A stretch of 6,786 nt of DNA from an uncultured Clostridia bacterium (GTDB lineage Bacteria > Bacillota > Clostridia > Christensenellales > Aristaeellaceae): the NCBI GenBank assembly GCA_934647305.1, contig CAKUFI010000111.1:1-6786 (forward strand), written 5' to 3'. Position numbers and translations under genes: made by a program. Shown here piece by piece: positions 5,912-6,786 of the stretch. The first letter of the stretch is position 1; each line of letters opens with the position of its first letter. The notes below the pieces were generated by a model, which worked only from the letters and a program-made list of their open reading frames with translations, was not told where the DNA came from and searched no databases.

Positions 5912-6550
5912 ATGAAGAAAATCCTGTTTCAGGGCGATTCCATTACCGACGTGTGCCGCAGCCGCACCAATCCGAACGGCGCGGACGGCATGGGCTGCGG
6001 CTACCCGCTGCTGGTAAAGGCCAGGCTGGGCTTCGACTGCCCCGGCGAATACGAGATCGAGAACCGCGGAATCAGCGGCAACCGCGTGGTGGACCTGTAC
6101 GCGCGCATCAAGTGCGATATGCTCAATGTCGCGCCCGACTGCCTGAGCATACTCATCGGCGTGAACGACGTGTGGCACGACCTGGGCGACTGCCCGAACG
6201 GCGTGAGCGCGCCCAAGTTCGAGCGGGTGTACGACATGCTGCTGGACGAGGTGCAGGAGGCGCTGCCGAACGTGCGGCTGATGATCCTGGAGCCATTCGT
6301 GCTGCCGGGCACGGCGACGAAGGTGGAGGAGGAGCCCGCAAGGTGGGCGTTCTTCGCCTCTGAGGTGCCGCTGCGCGCCCAGGCCGCAAGGCGCGTGGCC
6401 GAGCGTCACGGCGCGACCTTTATCCCGCTGCAGGCGCGCTTCGACGAGGCCTGCCGCCTGGCCGAGCCGGGCTACTGGCTGCGCGACGGCGTGCACCCCA
6501 CCCCCATGGGACATGAGCTGATCGCCCGCGAGTGGATGAAGGCGTTTTAA
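5912..6550 (+). CDS. SGNH/GDSL-type esterase or lipase-like hydrolase
   Basis: SGNH hydrolases cleave esters (acyl or acetyl groups on lipids, carbohydrates or small molecules) with a Ser-His-Asp triad. The 212-residue product shows all blocks: I, LFQGDSITD with nucleophile S10; II, NRGISGNRVVDL (51-62) giving the oxyanion glycine; III, IGVNDVW (82-88) with N85; V, DGVHPTPMGHELIA (192-205) with D192 and H195. There is no signal peptide or membrane segment, so it is probably cytosolic. Bacterial relatives of this shape often deacetylate carbohydrates, but the substrate cannot be read from the sequence. Eight cysteines are present by count (15, 29, 43, 68, 77, 94 and 181 plus none in the motifs gives seven certain), with no metal-site pattern. 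The start is ambiguous: an in-frame GTG at 5897 would add five residues. ATG 5912 is preferred because MKKILFQGDSITD is the usual family beginning and the promoter leaves only about 12 nt before the GTG. Neither start has a good SD. Confidence 0.9.
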   Translation: MKKILFQGDSITDVCRSRTNPNGADGMGCGYPLLVKARLGFDCPGEYEIENRGISGNRVVDLYARIKCDMLNVAPDCLSILIGVNDVWHDLGDCPNGVSAPKFERVYDMLLDEVQEALPNVRLMILEPFVLPGTATKVEEEPARWAFFASEVPLRAQAARRVAERHGATFIPLQARFDEACRLAEPGYWLRDGVHPTPMGHELIAREWMKAF

Positions 6551-6572
6551 GAGAACAGTCTAATCAGTACAA

Positions 6573-6606
6573 CCGTGTCCGGAGGTATGCGCCGGGCACG
6601 GCTTTT
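6573..6606 (+). terminator. Intrinsic terminator after the SGNH hydrolase gene
   Basis: CCGTGTCCGG and CCGGGCACGG form a 10-bp stem with one G-T pair and a 9-nt loop, followed by CTTTT. It lies 22 nt after the stop codon. Confidence 0.85.
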
Positions 6607-6629
6607 GCGTATTCCATTTTATACCCGCG

Positions 6630-6661
6630 AAAAAAGCGGGGAGAGGATGAACTCTCCCCGC
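6630..6661 (-). terminator. Minus-strand intrinsic terminator for a gene beyond the right edge
   Basis: A perfect 10-bp inverted repeat (GCGGGGAGAG / CTCTCCCCGC) with a 6-nt loop is followed, read on the minus strand, by TTTTTT (A-run at 6630-6635 on the plus strand). This implies transcription entering from the right and converging on the SGNH hydrolase gene. Confidence 0.82.
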
Positions 6662-6786
6662 CCAGACTGTCAAAAAACCCCCGGAGAGCTCGAGAGGGCC
6701 GCAGCCCTTTCGAACTTTCAATCGCGCCCAGCGGCGTGTACGGTGGGCACGGGGCGATTTTTGCGCCGGAAAATCCCATTTTCCAG
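6662..6786. repeat. Structured non-coding DNA at the right edge, possible dispersed intergenic element
   Basis: No credible gene lies here. On the minus strand a T6 precedes GACAGTCTG just before the terminator hairpin. GAAAGGGC-TGCG-GCCCTCTC (minus, near 6711-6692) can fold with one mismatch. ATCGCGCCC near 6721 and GGGGCGAT near 6751 can pair around an inner CGTG/CACG stem. GGAAAAT-CCC-ATTTTCC (6768-6784) is a perfect 7-bp inverted repeat. The density of small stems suggests a folded RNA 3' end or a repeated extragenic element. Copy number cannot be judged from a single copy. Confidence 0.45.

Noticed and set aside
5531..6514. Upstream extension of the minus-strand carboxypeptidase frame to about 700 residues
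   Set aside because: The added part has no recognisable domain, is antisense to the small-protein and SGNH hydrolase genes, and crosses their promoters and terminator. A signal peptide and strong SD place the real start at 5530. Long open antisense frames are expected in GC-rich DNA.
6564..6779. 71-codon minus-strand open frame at the right edge
   Set aside because: It runs through a perfect terminator hairpin and several other stems, and lacks an SD. It looks like non-coding repeat DNA read as protein.

Overview
The window is GC-rich (roughly 60% by eye), densely coded DNA of bacterial chromosomal type. Purine-rich Shine-Dalgarno (SD) sequences, sigma-A-type promoters, a SpoIIP-family sporulation hydrolase, a DacF/PBP5-type carboxypeptidase and a possible forespore-type promoter together suggest a spore-forming or spore-former-derived member of Clostridia, perhaps a gut Oscillospirales/Christensenellales-like lineage. 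The lineage is an inference from gene content and base composition, and no phylogenetic marker is present. I see no rRNA, tRNA, CRISPR array, transposase or phage gene.

Layout. (1) Positions 32-2879, minus strand: a Gfo/Idh/MocA-family oxidoreductase with its own extended -10 promoter is followed by a two-gene operon. That operon holds a polytopic DUF1614-like membrane protein whose stop overlaps the start of a SpoIIP-family cell-wall hydrolase by 4 bp (ATGA). The 68-bp gap before the operon holds a perfect 10-bp hairpin that looks like a terminator and also contains the operon's SD. (2) Positions 2880-3211: a divergent regulatory region with a promoter on each strand. (3) Positions 3212-4219, plus strand: a highly expressed-looking glycolytic GAPDH, followed by a terminator. 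(4) Positions 4409-5530, minus strand: a D-Ala-D-Ala carboxypeptidase. (5) Positions 5623-5781, plus strand: a 52-residue protein of unknown function, divergent from the carboxypeptidase, preceded by a sigma-F/G-like promoter and followed by a long terminator hairpin. (6) Positions 5912-6550, plus strand: an SGNH/GDSL hydrolase with a near-consensus sigma-A promoter and its own terminator. (7) Positions 6551-6786: non-coding DNA with a minus-strand terminator for a gene beyond the right edge and further inverted repeats that look like a dispersed intergenic element.

How the genes relate. Three products act on or at the cell envelope: SpoIIP-like hydrolase, DUF1614-like membrane protein and D,D-carboxypeptidase. 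Two of these belong to families with known roles in sporulation or peptidoglycan maturation. The 52-residue protein may join this theme if its promoter is real. GAPDH is central glycolysis, and the oxidoreductase and SGNH hydrolase look like independent single-gene metabolic units. The most interesting points are the hairpin fused to the ribosome-binding site ahead of the SpoIIP operon, the forespore-type promoter with its small acidic-tailed protein, and the structured repeat-like DNA at the right edge. I do not see a complete novel multi-gene system.
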